From Apoda limacodes (lineage: Eukaryota; Arthropoda; Insecta; Lepidoptera; Limacodidae), in the NCBI GenBank assembly GCA_946406115.1, contig OX291551.1, positions 6,138,001 to 6,202,000 of the forward strand: a DNA stretch of 64,000 nt, written 5' to 3'. Each line of letters begins with the position of its first letter. Positions within the stretch are counted from its first letter, which is position 1. Of this stretch, positions 9,352 to 19,985 are shown piece by piece. The position numbers were made by a program, and so were the translations under genes. The notes under the pieces were generated by a model. That model was given only the letters and a program-made list of their open reading frames with translations. It searched no databases and was not told the origin of the DNA.

Positions 9352-12300
9352 TTAATTCTCGTCCAGTACAACAGTAGTCTTCTCAGAAACATAAAGACCA
9401 TCTAAAAATTTTCTGATGTCCTTATTTTTAACAGTTGTGGATTGTTGGATAAGGGCAGCAGAACTTGACACATCCTCCAGGGAGTTTCCTTCAATGATTA
9501 GCTCATCCTTTTGTTTGGGTGAGTTTATAACTGTTACTCCAGGTGCCATCTTTACTCTCCTGATGAATTTCTCTCCAAGGAAGTTACGGATTTCAATGAT
9601 AGAGTTGGCTTCAGTGGTGACACAGTTAATGGGGAAGTGAGCATATACTGCACGCATTTTGTATTGGAATCCTTTAGTCACTCCTGGAAATTAAATAAAT
9701 ATATAACAGGTGATAACCTGTTTGTAAATGGAATGGTGCAATATTGGTGCCTACTTTTATATACTGAAATATTTGCTAGGCCATTTAGACTTGTCTTAGC
9801 AGCCGGGTGATTTTGTAACACCAATGGTAATAGTATTGAAGTTCATTATGATTTACATTGCTGTTGTGTGAGTTGTGCACCATTCAATACAACTGTGTGT
9901 GGCAATGGCACTGGTGTAACTCTAAATACTCGATTTTAATTTTACTGGAATTTTGGCATCAAATAAATCACTTATAAAATCGTTCTATTCCACAAATTCA
10001 AATAATATTATTAAGATAAAACACTTCTAAATGTAATTGCAATCAAAGTATTGAAAATGATTGGCTTTTACACTAAATAATTTAAGATTGCATTATGATT
10101 GAAATTGGGATTGTTGTCGGGAGTCGGTCCCCAGGATATGAACTTGAAAAGGATTTGTAGTTTTAAAATGGCCCTACTGATAGAGCAGTTTTATTTGTCT
10201 ATTGGAAAGTAATCACATAAAAACTACATTATAATTTTTTATCATTTTTAACATTCAACAAGGCAGTTTCACTTATACAAATGGTGTTATTAAAAAAAAG
10301 AGATTCTGTTTTATAAAAGCCTGAAAGAACAATTGCCTAAAATTGTTATTCATAAATGCATTTTAGTGTTAAAATCCAATAATAGCGGTCTCATAAAATG
10401 TTAGAAATTTGAATACACATAAGCATTTCTTTCAGCAAAATATTTGACTAAAACATGACATCCTAACAGTACAAAGACAGCAATACCAAACAAACAACAA
10501 ATATCAGTTAAGTGCGAGTTGGACTTGCGCACTGTGGGTTCTATAGCACCATTTACATAAATTACCAAAAAAATAAAAAGTGTGCTGCTAAGCAGTCACC
10601 CATTCAATAACAGATGAGGCTCGACGTTGCTTAACTCTAAATATTGCTTTCAATAAACAAATATGTAACTGGCTGGAGCCTGTCTCATACTTGGCCTGTT
10701 TTTATTATTTGTTGTAATGCTACCTTAAATTTTGACTTTTCCATTGCACTTTTTATTATTTAATAAGTAATCTGCTATTATAACATTTATTCTGTGAAAA
10801 TTTCAGGCTTTTACCTACTTTGGTCTTAAAGATAGAGCCAGCACAGACAGAGTAGGCTTAGTAATAGCACCCTTTGGGTATGGAACCCTAACAAAAAAAC
10901 TGTGGTCAATGGATTTAACAATAGACAGATCCTGCCTGGGTTGTAGACAGATATAAGACAAGATTTTTTTTAGTTAAATAAACAAGACGAGTCTATTCTT
11001 TTTTTTTCCGTGTACACACAATTCTATAATCTATCTAAATATTTTAACATAGGTTGCGTCCATACAGTTATACAAATGAATACAGTATTTACTTGGTTGG
11101 GTTACCAGTATTCCATTATTCAGTGTGTACATCTCTCCCCTAGCAGTGGTTTAGATTAAATTGATTGATAGATAGATTGATTGACTCATATTTTACGAAA
11201 GGTTAATTAGACTTTTGACATTTGACTAGCATTTTAACTATTGAATTTTTTAAATCTACTGTAAAATTTGTTCATAAATAAGACCAAAAGTGTTTTACTG
11301 CATTACAATTTATGGTAATGGCATTTTATTAAATTCTGAATTCTCTGTTTTTTACCATGTCCTAACAAGATTCATGCACCAATAGAAATTTTAATTATGG
11401 GACTGAATTAGCAGTTATTGTTTAGAACTTACAGCAGAGCAGCAAATACATTTTTCTGTAGTGAAGAGACAACAAATTCTTAACTATTCATTGGTAACAG
11501 ATAATTAGCAAGTGCCATGATTAAAGGGCAGGACAGGAGTGACATTATGTATTCTGATTGATGTTTAACGTTACATGAGCATAGGCAATTTTTTATAATT
11601 ACTTTTTATAATTTAAATAGTAATTTGAGATAAAGCTTCTAAAGTTATTTATTTCCATTATCTTTTGACTTGAATCCTGACCATGTCAAAATTTTTGACT
11701 ACTCCATTAACTTGAGAATTGTTTCCCAATTTTGTGGTTTAAAAAAAAATTTTTTTTTGCAATTGTGCCAGTTATTAATTTTACTGTGCTACTTTTTGCT
11801 ACTGTTCTTTAAGTGATTATTACCCAGTAAAGTTGAAAAATCAATCCATTTTGGAATGGGGTTGGACAGTTAATTTTTAAACTGACAGAAGTGAACTTCA
11901 ACTATTCTATGCCAGTGTAAAGAATTCAACTTGACATTTGGAAAATTACTCTACTCCAGGCATCCGAAAACCACTTTTTTAACTTCCTCTTTGTGATTTG
12001 GAACGCACCCTTAAACAATAATAGCTCAAAATAATCAGCTACGGTTACACAGAAAATGAGGATTTGCTATTGTTGCCATGCTACTCAGAAGGAACAATTT
12101 TTTCACTGCATATAAAGTATAATGCATATGTCAATAATAAATATTTACAATACCTTGTATGCCTGACATATTCTAATTCAGTTTCGGGTCAGAGTAACTG
12201 AAAGCAGGTGCAAGGGAAAAAGAACCCCATTTTCAATTTTTATTATTTTTAATTTGCCCGGGCAGCACAGGTTTTGGCGATTAGTTTCACTTTTAAGCAT

Positions 12301-12604
12301 TTGACTTGTAATACTCTGAGAGTTAACGTAGTATTCCACAAAACCACAGTCCATTTTACTTACCTTTGATCATATTTTCAACATGAGAGCAGACTGTCCG
12401 TACAGCAGCAAGTTCCTTTTTAGAACCAAACCACTTTTCAACCTTTAGTACTCGAGGATTCACCATACGAATATCAACTGCTAGATGTTTGAAATTTCTT
12501 TTCAAAGTTCCTCGCGGGCCCTTTACAGTCACCAACCTAGACTTCACAGTAACTGTAAGCCCATCAGGTATCTTAACCTTTTGGTTCGCCACGATTTGCT
12601 TCAT
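9352..12604 (-). CDS. RpL9: 60S ribosomal protein L9 (uL6)
   Basis: There are two coding exons, 12604-12364 (241 nt) and 9683-9352 (332 nt), joined by a 2.7-kb intron with donor AAAG|GTAAGT and acceptor TTTCCAG|GA. They encode 190 residues; human RPL9 has 192. The start [13 protein letters not shown] aligns with the family N-terminus. The first exon carries the KGPRGTLKR motif (about residues 29-37) and [10 protein letters not shown]; the second carries [20 protein letters not shown] and [20 protein letters not shown]. An upstream in-frame ATG (12622) is intronic because an acceptor GAAG|GCC lies at 12614-12613. L9 binds 28S rRNA near the base of the stalk in the large cytoplasmic subunit. 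The 3'UTR is very short: an AATAAA lies at 9349-9344, just past the stop. No defects were seen. Confidence 0.97.
10505..10895. repeat. Dispersed SINE-like repeat in the RpL9 intron
   Basis: The unit begins with AAGTGCGAGTTGGACTTGCG (10512) and ends with CCCTTTGGGTATGGAACCCT (10871-10890). These are diverged versions of the conserved ends of a repeat also seen at 38505, 45990, 50470 and 56325. Confidence 0.65.
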
Positions 12605-12805
12605 GGTTAGGCCTTCAAACAAAAATCAAAGTAAATAAACCTAACCTATTGAAAACAAAATTATAATGCGTGAACTAAATGAAATATCAGTAAAAATTAA
12701 AACAGTATAATGCAGCTGGTCAAAACGAATCATTTTTGAAATGTAATGCTTTTAAATTGATTAGATATTTGTAGATTAAATTCAAGAAAATTTAATTCCC
12801 CTTAC

Positions 12806-12830
12806 TTCTATGACACAGAGAGCCGAAAAG
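12806..12830 (-). promoter_or_regulatory. RpL9 5'TOP transcription start and leader exon
   Basis: On the minus strand, CTTTTCGGCTCTCTGTGTCA begins a 25-nt segment ending at a donor (AGAA|GTAAGG). The C followed by pyrimidines is the classic 5'TOP start of ribosomal-protein mRNAs. The leader would splice to the acceptor at 12613, placing the ATG eight bases into exon 2. TOP elements allow mTOR-dependent translational control. This is inferred from sequence context. Confidence 0.75.
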
Positions 12831-13620
12831 AAAAACTTAAATTAGTGATGTGCCGAAACTTGGGTATCGTATTTCGATTACAATAATCTTACTTTGTGTC
12901 AAGTTACGCACTCGCGGATCTAAAAAACGTTTCGATGGTTATGGAACATTGTGACAGTTCATTTTTACACTGATAAACAGAAAGAAAAGACATGTGCCTA
13001 TGCGAAATAATTCAACTTCATTTCAAGTGTTACGAAATTAAGTAGTATCAAATACACTAACATACATGCATACACATACACATTTTTGAATCAATTGAAA
13101 CTGGTTACAACGATCGTCACGGCAATAATCCCCTGAAGGGTAACCAGCGGCTAGACACACACCCACATTTTGATGTGGATGTGTGAGGACAGTCTCGTTT
13201 CACCAGCCACTTTAGTAGCATGACCAGAGGTGAGCTCATCGCCGATTTTACAACTGACCACATGTGACTGCCCATTCTTTACTGCTCAATTGATTTTTCT
13301 AGCTATCATGTATTTATTTGAATATTTGTAACTGCTTGTTCTATTTATTGTTGTTGAGTAGCTGGGTGAATTTATTTATGAACAAGCATTTTACTAACCA
13401 AAAGTACAGTATACAACTAGCGCTTTCAATCTGTACCTAAATTTTATTACTGTCCATCAAATCTAAGTAACACACTTTGACATCTTATAACATAACAGTG
13501 CCCTGTTACCGAATGCACCTAGGTGCTCAGAAGGAGGAGAAAAGATAGAGGGAGTTCAAAGGCGAGTAAAGAAACACTTTTCAAGGGTAAGGCAGGTTAT
13601 ATTAGTATACTCTTTCATTA
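12831..13620. other. RpL9 upstream intergenic region
   Basis: Contains the RpL9 promoter side. A small inverted repeat (CCACATTTTGATGTGG, about 13167) is visible. No gene was recognised. Confidence 0.4.
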
Positions 13621-13639
13621 TATAGTAACAGCTTTTAAT

Positions 13640-14045
13640 GCACAATATCCTAATCACATAGGGTGATTCTTAACACTTAAATATCTAGATCACAGCTACC
13701 TGATTCACAATCAGATAGGACTACATAAATAAATAGAAAAGACGCAAACCTGCCTACACAGATTTTAAGAGTAGTTTTTAAAGCTTTTATTAGGGAACTA
13801 GTACACTCAGGTCTCTTCGGCCTAGAGCCCGATTCGATGTCTTGCTCGCTGTAGGCACCCCTCAGGTCAGCACCGCCGTAGAAAGAAGACGCGGAGGTGA
13901 GTAGTGAATATGCCGCCCGTGGCAGGCACAAGGTAAGGCCGCACGTGGCTAGCACAGTGCAAGACCGCACGTGAACGTAGCTCGCCAGTAGCTTCGGCGT
14001 AGAGCAGGTCGCCCCGTAACCTTCGTGTGTAGCGCTGTTCAAGAT
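13640..14045 (-). repeat. Possible solo LTR or unclassified GC-richer repeat
   Basis: The minus-strand sequence is GC-richer than its flanks and contains an AATAAAAG polyadenylation-like signal (about 13790) about two-thirds of the way through, followed by a U5-like stretch. It holds an open frame of 121 codons (14042-13677) with no recognisable domain. An LTR would explain the polyadenylation signal, but I did not find clear TG...CA ends or a second copy. Confidence 0.3.
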
Positions 14046-14074
14046 AGCACCCCTACTGCACGAATGGCCAGAAA

Positions 14075-14150
14075 TTTCAATCCTTTCCTACATCATCCGG
14101 TCCTTTACCGGAGACGGACCACCGGAAACGGTCGTTCCGTTATAATCTAT
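14075..14150 (-). repeat. Short double-hairpin module, copy 1 of 3
   Basis: Contains CCGGTCCTTTACCGGAGACG and GGAAACGGTCGTTCCG. Each can fold: TCCGGT/ACCGGA around a 5-base loop, and CGGAA/TTCCG around a short loop. The same unit occurs in the opposite orientation at about 47960-48030 and 48233-48300. Confidence 0.7.
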
Positions 14151-14652
14151 CACCGCAACTTGTCTAGGCATATGAATAGAATAATCGCCATTGAAAATAT
14201 CCTATTTTAATGAGCAATCGATATCGATTCTTTATAATTAATTTTCGATTAGTTCTTTAGTATAAAACTATAAAATCAGAAAGGGGATATAAATTTAGTG
14301 CAATATCAATACAAAATAAATTATTATTTTATCATATTCGGCAGGGATATGCAATAGATAAATTAAGTAACGACCTAAACATGATTCGAGAATAGTTTAT
14401 TCAGACTCACGACTATATTACTTGAACTATCATCACCATCGTATCGTCAATAAAATTGTCGAAATGAAAGTTCAACGGCTAAAGTCCATATAGAATTCAA
14501 AATAGCATGCCGATCGCAGTTGATTTACACACTTACTAAACAACAAAATTAACTGTCAAAACAATAACATAGGCTAGCTCCATAGAGGAAACAAATACTG
14601 GCTACCTCTGGCATCCAAAGGTCGCCAAACAGAGTAGCCATGGCTTCAGCCT

Positions 14653-15097
14653 TCAGGGCACGTTCGTTCTGGGATGCAGAATCATTATTTTCATTACTTT
14701 TGCCACCTGTCATCCGTTCGTTTAGCATTGGTATCAAAAATATCAAAATTTTAGTATCATCTGTGACAAACTGTCATGCGTTCGTGTACGATATTTTTGT
14801 TACTTTTGTCACTTTTGCCACCGAAAAATGAAACTTTAGACCCATGTCTGTAGGTGGGGTTTTTGTGGTAATCTGTCAAACTTCCTATACATATTCATTG
14901 TTTATGGTAGTGTGTGTGTGTTTTATCATAGTGTGTGTACGTCAAGCGTTCGTTTTGCAAGTTTTGTAACCAAAAATTTTGTTAGTAACGTTTCAAAGCT
15001 AAACGAACGGTAGGTGTCGGTGGCAAAACTGGCGTTATCAAAAGTGTGAAAAGTATCATTCGTGGGAAATCTTAATCCCAGAACGAACGCGCCCTCA
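14653..15097. mobile_element. MITE with TCA target duplication (PIF/Harbinger-like), complete
   Basis: The element 14656-15094 (439 bp) has terminal inverted repeats of consensus GGGCRCGTTCGTTCTGGGAT, flanked by TCA at 14653-14655 and 15095-15097. Internal GCGTTCGT motifs recur. It has no transposase. Truncated relatives occur at 22811-22894 and 39018-39195. The open frames across it (14926-15141 -, 14640-14831 +) are readings of the repeat. Confidence 0.8.
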
Positions 15098-15180
15098 GTC
15101 AGGTCAAACCAAAGAGAATATAATACTAGAAGTTTGACCAAAGAGAATATAATACTACGTCAGTTTGACGACGTCGTAGG
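15098..15180. repeat. Short direct repeat next to the MITE
   Basis: ACCAAAGAGAATATAATACT occurs twice, about 25 bp apart (about 15108 and 15137). A similar string occurs at about 23003. Confidence 0.7.
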
Positions 15181-15299
15181 AATGGACGCACTTATTTATT
15201 ATGTTCGTCGAAGAAAAATACAAAGAGAATAGAAGAAAAAAAGGAAACTATGGGTTCATCCTTTTATATCGGATCGCAGCCGAATTGGTGTTTTTTTAA

Positions 15300-15680
15300 A
15301 ACTACCTATATAGAGATTTAAGAAATATCCTGATAATGTCAGAAAAAACATTCGATGCACTATCCCATGAGCACGGACGGTTTTGAATTTCCACGATACA
15401 CCTTTCGGTATCGAAACTCATTTCTTTTAAGTTACACAAATGTACTATAATATAGGCGAGCGTCCAAAATGGCGTTCGGTTGGCGACTGAGTGAGTGAGG
15501 TGCAGCTTATGCGCATACATTTTAGTGGCGACGTAGCCAGGTTGCCAGAGCATCCAGTCGCCACGTAGGGTAAATCGTTGCCAAAGCGTCGCCAAGTGAG
15601 TGAGAGCCAATACATTTCTATATGAATTATTTGGATACGTAGCTGGCGACGTCGCCATAGCATCTCGGTGAGGCAGAGCT
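15300..15680. other. Unassigned GC-richer segment
   Basis: Open frames of 118 and 72 codons on the minus strand (15658-15302 and 15663-15445) carry no recognised motif. The words 'GTGGCGACG', 'GGCGACTGAGTGAGTG' and 'GTCGCCAAGTGAGTGAG' recur in both orientations, which suggests a non-autonomous repeat rather than a gene. Confidence 0.4.
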
Positions 15681-15714
15681 CTTATACTATAATTTTTTTT
15701 ATTTTGTATTTCAA

Positions 15715-17565
15715 ATTAGAATCAGCCACTGACGGTTGTGTTATATATTTGCACACTACCGGTGTGACTTCTCTGTGCTAAATCAAAGGTTTCACCTACC
15801 TGCTAAAATCACGACACTTGCACGACTCGAGTTATGCGCCGCGCTTTTAATGTCCAAATTGGTAAAACGTGTGCAAGTTACCGTGATCGCATCTCCATGA
15901 CAGATATTTACGCTTTCTCGGACTCTACCATTGCACTCTCGTGGATTCATTCTTCACCTCATAGATGATTGGTGTTTGTTAGTAACAGAACAGCTCAATG
16001 TCAAGAAAATTTGGCTCCGCATCATTTATACTACGTAGCTGAAGCAGAAAATCCAAGTGACTGCCTTTTACGCGGAATCCTACCATCTCATATTGTTTCA
16101 CAGGAGCTGTAATGGAACGGCCCGGCCTGGATTCAGTGTCCACCGTCAGAATGGCTTATCCAAACTTTTGTACCCACGGAATGCAAAGAGCTGCCAGAAC
16201 ATAAAGGTAGCGTCTTTACTGCAGCCACCGTCCAATACGAGAATCCCGTACTATATGAATTATTTGACTTATCCGACGTGTGTCGTGTATGTCCTACGAT
16301 TTATGAAGAAATTACTTTCTACCTCTCGTTTTCATAACTTGATTATTGCCGAAAACGTTCTTATACGCACTTTACAAAACTTATTTTTTGATGAAGATAT
16401 TGCCCTGGTAAAAAATAATTTAGCAAGCAAATTATCCGTATTTATTGATGAAGAAGGCATTTTGGGAATCGGTGGGCGTCTAACAAATTCAGAGTTACCA
16501 TTCGAGGCCAAACATCCTGCTGTTCTCCCAAAACATAACCCTGTTATAGGTCTAATCATTCAACATTATCATGAGGCGAATTGCCATGCTGGTCCAAGTC
16601 TCTCAATGTCCATCTTGCGCCAACGTTATTGTATATTAGATGCCAGAACGGTGATAAGAGCGAAAGTGCGAAAATGCAAGCATTGCTTTTGTGTAAACCC
16701 TACTTTAAAGTTTTCGTACAGTCTTCACACCTACTCATTCGACGCCAAAGATGGCAGACCTTCTCCCATTTCGAGTACAAGAAGCAAAAGCATTCGTTCA
16801 CACTGGAGTTAATTACGCAGGGCCAATTCGTATTACTCTAACTCGTCGTAGAGGACAACACTCGCAGAAGGCTTATGTTTGTCTATTTATATGCCTTGTG
16901 ACTAAAGCCATTCATATTGAATTGGTCTCGGATCTTACGTCTGAATCTTTTTTAGCTGCGTTCAAGCGAGTCATAGCTCGACGTGGTCCTGTGTCATGTT
17001 TGTACTCTGACAATGGTACGAATTTTGTAGGTGCAAAGATACAGTTATAATTTAACGCTCTTTTAGTCAATGAGCTTTCTAAGCGTCAAATAGAATGAAA
17101 AATGATTCCTCCGCGATCTCCACATTTCGGAGCCATATGGGAGTCTAATATTAAAGTGTGAAAACTCATTTGTATCGGGTTATAGGGAGTTAGTTGCTTA
17201 CTTATGAAGAACTGCAAACTGTGCTTGTACAAATAGAGAGGATAATGAACTCTCTATTGGAGTAAATGGAGGTTAGAATATCTGCATACTCTGCAGGTCA
17301 GGCAAAAGTGGACAAAATCAGATAATCCTGTCAAAATCGGTACTTTTGCTCTTGTGGAACTGGACAACTGTCCTCCATTAAATTGGCCGTTAGGAATAAT
17401 CACTCGTGTGTTTCCTGGCTCGGATAATGTTATTCGTGTGGCTATGGCGAAAACTAGATTTGGAACCTTTAAGCGTATATATGTGTACCTACATAATATC
17501 AATACTATTATTGATAAAATTAATGTTTCTCAAAATGAGCTCACGCCCTGGTATTCATATTGATA
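15715..17565 (+). mobile_element. BEL/Pao LTR retrotransposon pol remnant (RNase H to integrase), decayed
   Basis: Reading across several frameshifts and stops, BEL/Pao pol landmarks appear in order. First is an RNase H-side stretch with LARLELCAALLMSKL (about 15810-15870) and FSDSTIALSWIHSS (about 15910-15955). Next comes a zinc-binding integrase N-terminus with HYHEANCHAGPS and CKHCF (about 16560-16690), then an integrase core with GVNYAGP, TKAIHIELVSDLTSESF and SDNGTNFVGA (about 16805-17035). Last is the PPRSPHFGAIWES motif with a downstream domain containing WPLGIITRVFPG (about 17107-17470). At least four frame changes and a stop after the core make it inactive. No paired LTRs were identified. 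Confidence 0.88.
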
Positions 17566-18215
17566 CCGCGGAACTGTGTTGGTTTGAGTTTCCTTAAAAG
17601 CATCAGAAGATATGCAGTTTTTGACTACCAAATCTGCATCCTGATTGGAATGCACCGACATTCAGATCGATCGTCAGATTTTTTTGTACTGTTCGGATAC
17701 TAATCGAGCTCTTGTGCATTAATATACTTTATTATAATGAAAAAATTACTGTGGATGAGTGCTAGAGTGCTCTCATAGTTTTGTGTGCAATCTACGGGAC
17801 AAGACTAGTGCACCAGCAGAATAATCGAGCCACACCCAAGGAGCTGCCAAAATCCTGTATCTGATTGTGGAAGAGGATCTAGGACTGACTGTGGGTTAGT
17901 GGTGTAGGTTGAATACTTGGGCACTTCTGTTTTCTTTGGGAATCAGTAGGTACTAGACAGTTAATTATATTATTTTTACATTGAACATTGAATCAGCTAA
18001 ACGGTGAAGTTTCCCACCTTTTAGGAGCTATTTACACGCCCCTACAAGAACATTTTTAATAAACTCGTTCTAATATATGTTGCGGTGAATAAAAAAAAAT
18101 ATCTTTGCCTAATTCATCTTATTATAATGTTGATATTGACAGTTTGTGATAATGTAAATGTGTAAGTGTGGATCATAATTACCTAAATATGATTTCACGT
18201 GAGTGTACATATCTG
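17566..18215. other. Region downstream of BEL/Pao, perhaps its 3' flank
   Basis: No gene was recognised. It may include 3' untranslated or LTR sequence of the BEL/Pao copy, but no matching left LTR was found. Confidence 0.35.
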
Positions 18216-18219
18216 TTAT

Positions 18220-18960
18220 AATCGCTTCTTAATTTTTTTCTCCTCCACTTTGGACCAGTCAAATAACGTGGCAGCACCTTCAGAAAAAAATCATCAGCGT
18301 AGCTTGTAAAAGCACTATACGCTTTAGACATTGGTATAATACAACAAACAATAAATAAAAAAATATGACACCTATTCCAAAAAAAATCTACTTACATTGA
18401 AGATATTTAATTCAAGATTTATTATATATTACAATATTACTTTTGATTTGTGTCCATAGTAATTCAATTAAGTTATACTGGCGTTGATAAAGTGGTAATC
18501 TAATTATTTATGGACATTATTTAGGTTCAAAAATCACTCTTAAAATTTTTCTGCGTCCATATTCTCGTAGTATTTCTTTGTGCTTTTTGAATGAATGGGC
18601 AGTAAACGATTTTCTACAAAACCTTCCCCAGTTGATCTGGTGTGGTAAATTACACCTAAGTCATCCACCTTTGCCCTTGGCCACCTTGGAGCAAGAGCTT
18701 TCGGTATTATCTGTTCACGTCTGCGTTATAGTGTGGTTTGCATTGAGCCATATTTTATCAATAAATATGACGCTGTCCCAGTTGGTTATATGCTTAATTT
18801 TTTTTAATGAAATCCTTTGTAAAATAATGTCGTGTCTCTTCATAATTACCTTGCGTTTTTTAAAGGGTTTGGATTATTATTCCCGTAGTGAAGTCGATTC
18901 GATTAATTACATTATTAGCAGCGTTTTACCTGAAATAAAACGCATATTAAAGTACTTACC
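18220..18960 (-). pseudogene. Decayed DDE-type transposase
   Basis: Minus-strand fragments in different frames give FIDKIWLNANHT (near 18745), a VAKGKGGRL stretch (near 18680), STKKYYENMDAEKF (near 18570) and IRLPLYQRQYNLIELLW (near 18480). These match, from memory, a widespread insect transposase family with a 'W-NANH', 'KGKGGR-IV' and 'LPPYH-QYNPIELIW' pattern. That family is distantly related to Tc1/mariner DDE enzymes. An internal deletion removes the middle, including the second catalytic Asp region. The plus-strand open frame 18578-18976 covers the same bases and is not a gene. Confidence 0.7.
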
Positions 18961-19203
18961 TAACTGGAAGCTTTAATATTTAGAGAGCATTTCCATTTCC
19001 GTCGCAAGTGCCGGCTGTCGTACCCCCACCTTGAGTCCGTATTTGGAATCGGCGCCACCTGGCGGCTGCTCGCTATGTTAGTTTCGTGTTACATCGAGCG
19101 CCATTTTAAAATCATTGGCTAAATATATTCACCAGGCAGAAATTAAAGTGAAAGCTTCCAGTTAGGAAAGTACTTTAATATGCGTTTTATTTCAGGTAAA
19201 ACG
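18912..19203. repeat. Extra DIRS terminal fragments arranged as an inverted repeat
   Basis: The left arm is about 18912-18975 and the right arm about 19149-19207. They are near-perfect inverted copies of about 58 bp that include GCGTTTTACCTGAAATAAAA and the AACTGGAAGCTTT terminus of the adjacent DIRS element. The 170-bp centre includes GGCGCCACCTGGCGGC. The copies look like ends of a second, mostly lost element. Confidence 0.75.
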
Positions 19204-19373
19204 CTGCTATTAAATAACCTGACTGTAACTGGAAGCTTTTATATTGAGAGCCTGTTTGTTTTCGCCTGGTGGCGCCCCAGTTTAGAGTAGGGCTTTAAAT
19301 TTTTGGTAACCCAACGCCAATGTGAGATTTTCCTTTGAACTCAAAAACAAATGAACTAACTAATTAAAAAGTG

Positions 19374-19553
19374 ATAAATAAAATCAACAGCATTAGATAA
19401 ATTATTTAGTAACACATAATTTATCTCAAAATTATAAATAAAATCAACAGATTTAAATAAATTATTTTGTAATACGTAACTCATCTCAAAGGTAATAAAT
19501 AAAATCAACAGTATTAAATAAATTATTTAGTAATACGTAATTCGTTTTAAGGT
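19374..19553. repeat. Three tandem copies of a 60-61 bp unit in the DIRS 3' region
   Basis: ATAAATAAAATCAACAG starts copies at 19374, 19434 and 19495. Each continues with a 'TAAATAAATTATTT-GTAA' block. The array lies between the recombinase end and the 3' inverted terminal repeat. Confidence 0.9.
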
Positions 19554-19629
19554 TTTTCTCAATCAATAGTTTACAACCTTCTTTTATGAAATATAGAATG
19601 GAAACAAGGTTATTGTTTTCTTTAATCTA

Positions 19630-19985
19630 TTGGAGTAAAAATTTTTGTGACGCTTTTTGAATTATCAGTTCTTAATACTTCACGTCTATAAAATTTTTTA
19701 AAAGTATTTGCTGATCGCCAATTTCCTCGAGCTAGGATGTCGTCGATTGAAGCATTTTCTAACCAGCTCTTTGAGGCGACCGCTGAGCGGACACTTCCCG
19801 GAGAAGCTGTTATACCAGCTTCTTTAAAAAATGTTCTTATCTAGCTTGCTATCACAGTACGTGAAGCGGGTTTAGCAACTCCTCTGATTGTAATAAAGAG
19901 ATTAAATGATTTTGCAGTATTACGTCTTTCCTTTAACAATGTTATAGTTTTGTCTATGCAAAAAATAGGATTTAAATTTTCAAAC
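19630..19985 (-). pseudogene. DIRS tyrosine recombinase, C-terminal fragment
   Basis: After the junction the minus-strand frame reads CIDKTITLLKERRNTAKSFN, then RGVAKPASRTVIAS and a stop at 19841-19843. It resumes with IRTFFKEAGITASPGSVRSA, ending in ILARGNWRSANTFKKFYRRE. The last segment matches the end of DIRS-group recombinases, with the nucleophile Tyr in KKFYRRE. The equivalent of the H-x-x-R motif reads GSVR here. The recombinase would insert the circular DNA copy without target duplication. A TAG stop, from a likely Trp codon, splits the fragment. Confidence 0.75.

Noticed and set aside
12605..12622. Upstream in-frame ATG extending RpL9 by six residues
   Set aside because: It lies before a good splice acceptor (12614-12613), and the family N-terminus begins at MKQIV.
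13677..14042. Minus-strand open frame of 121 codons
   Set aside because: No domain recognised; the sequence has a polyadenylation-like signal inside it and looks like an LTR or other repeat.
18578..18976. Plus-strand open frame of 132 codons
   Set aside because: The opposite strand carries recognisable transposase motifs and the frame runs into the DIRS-end inverted repeat.
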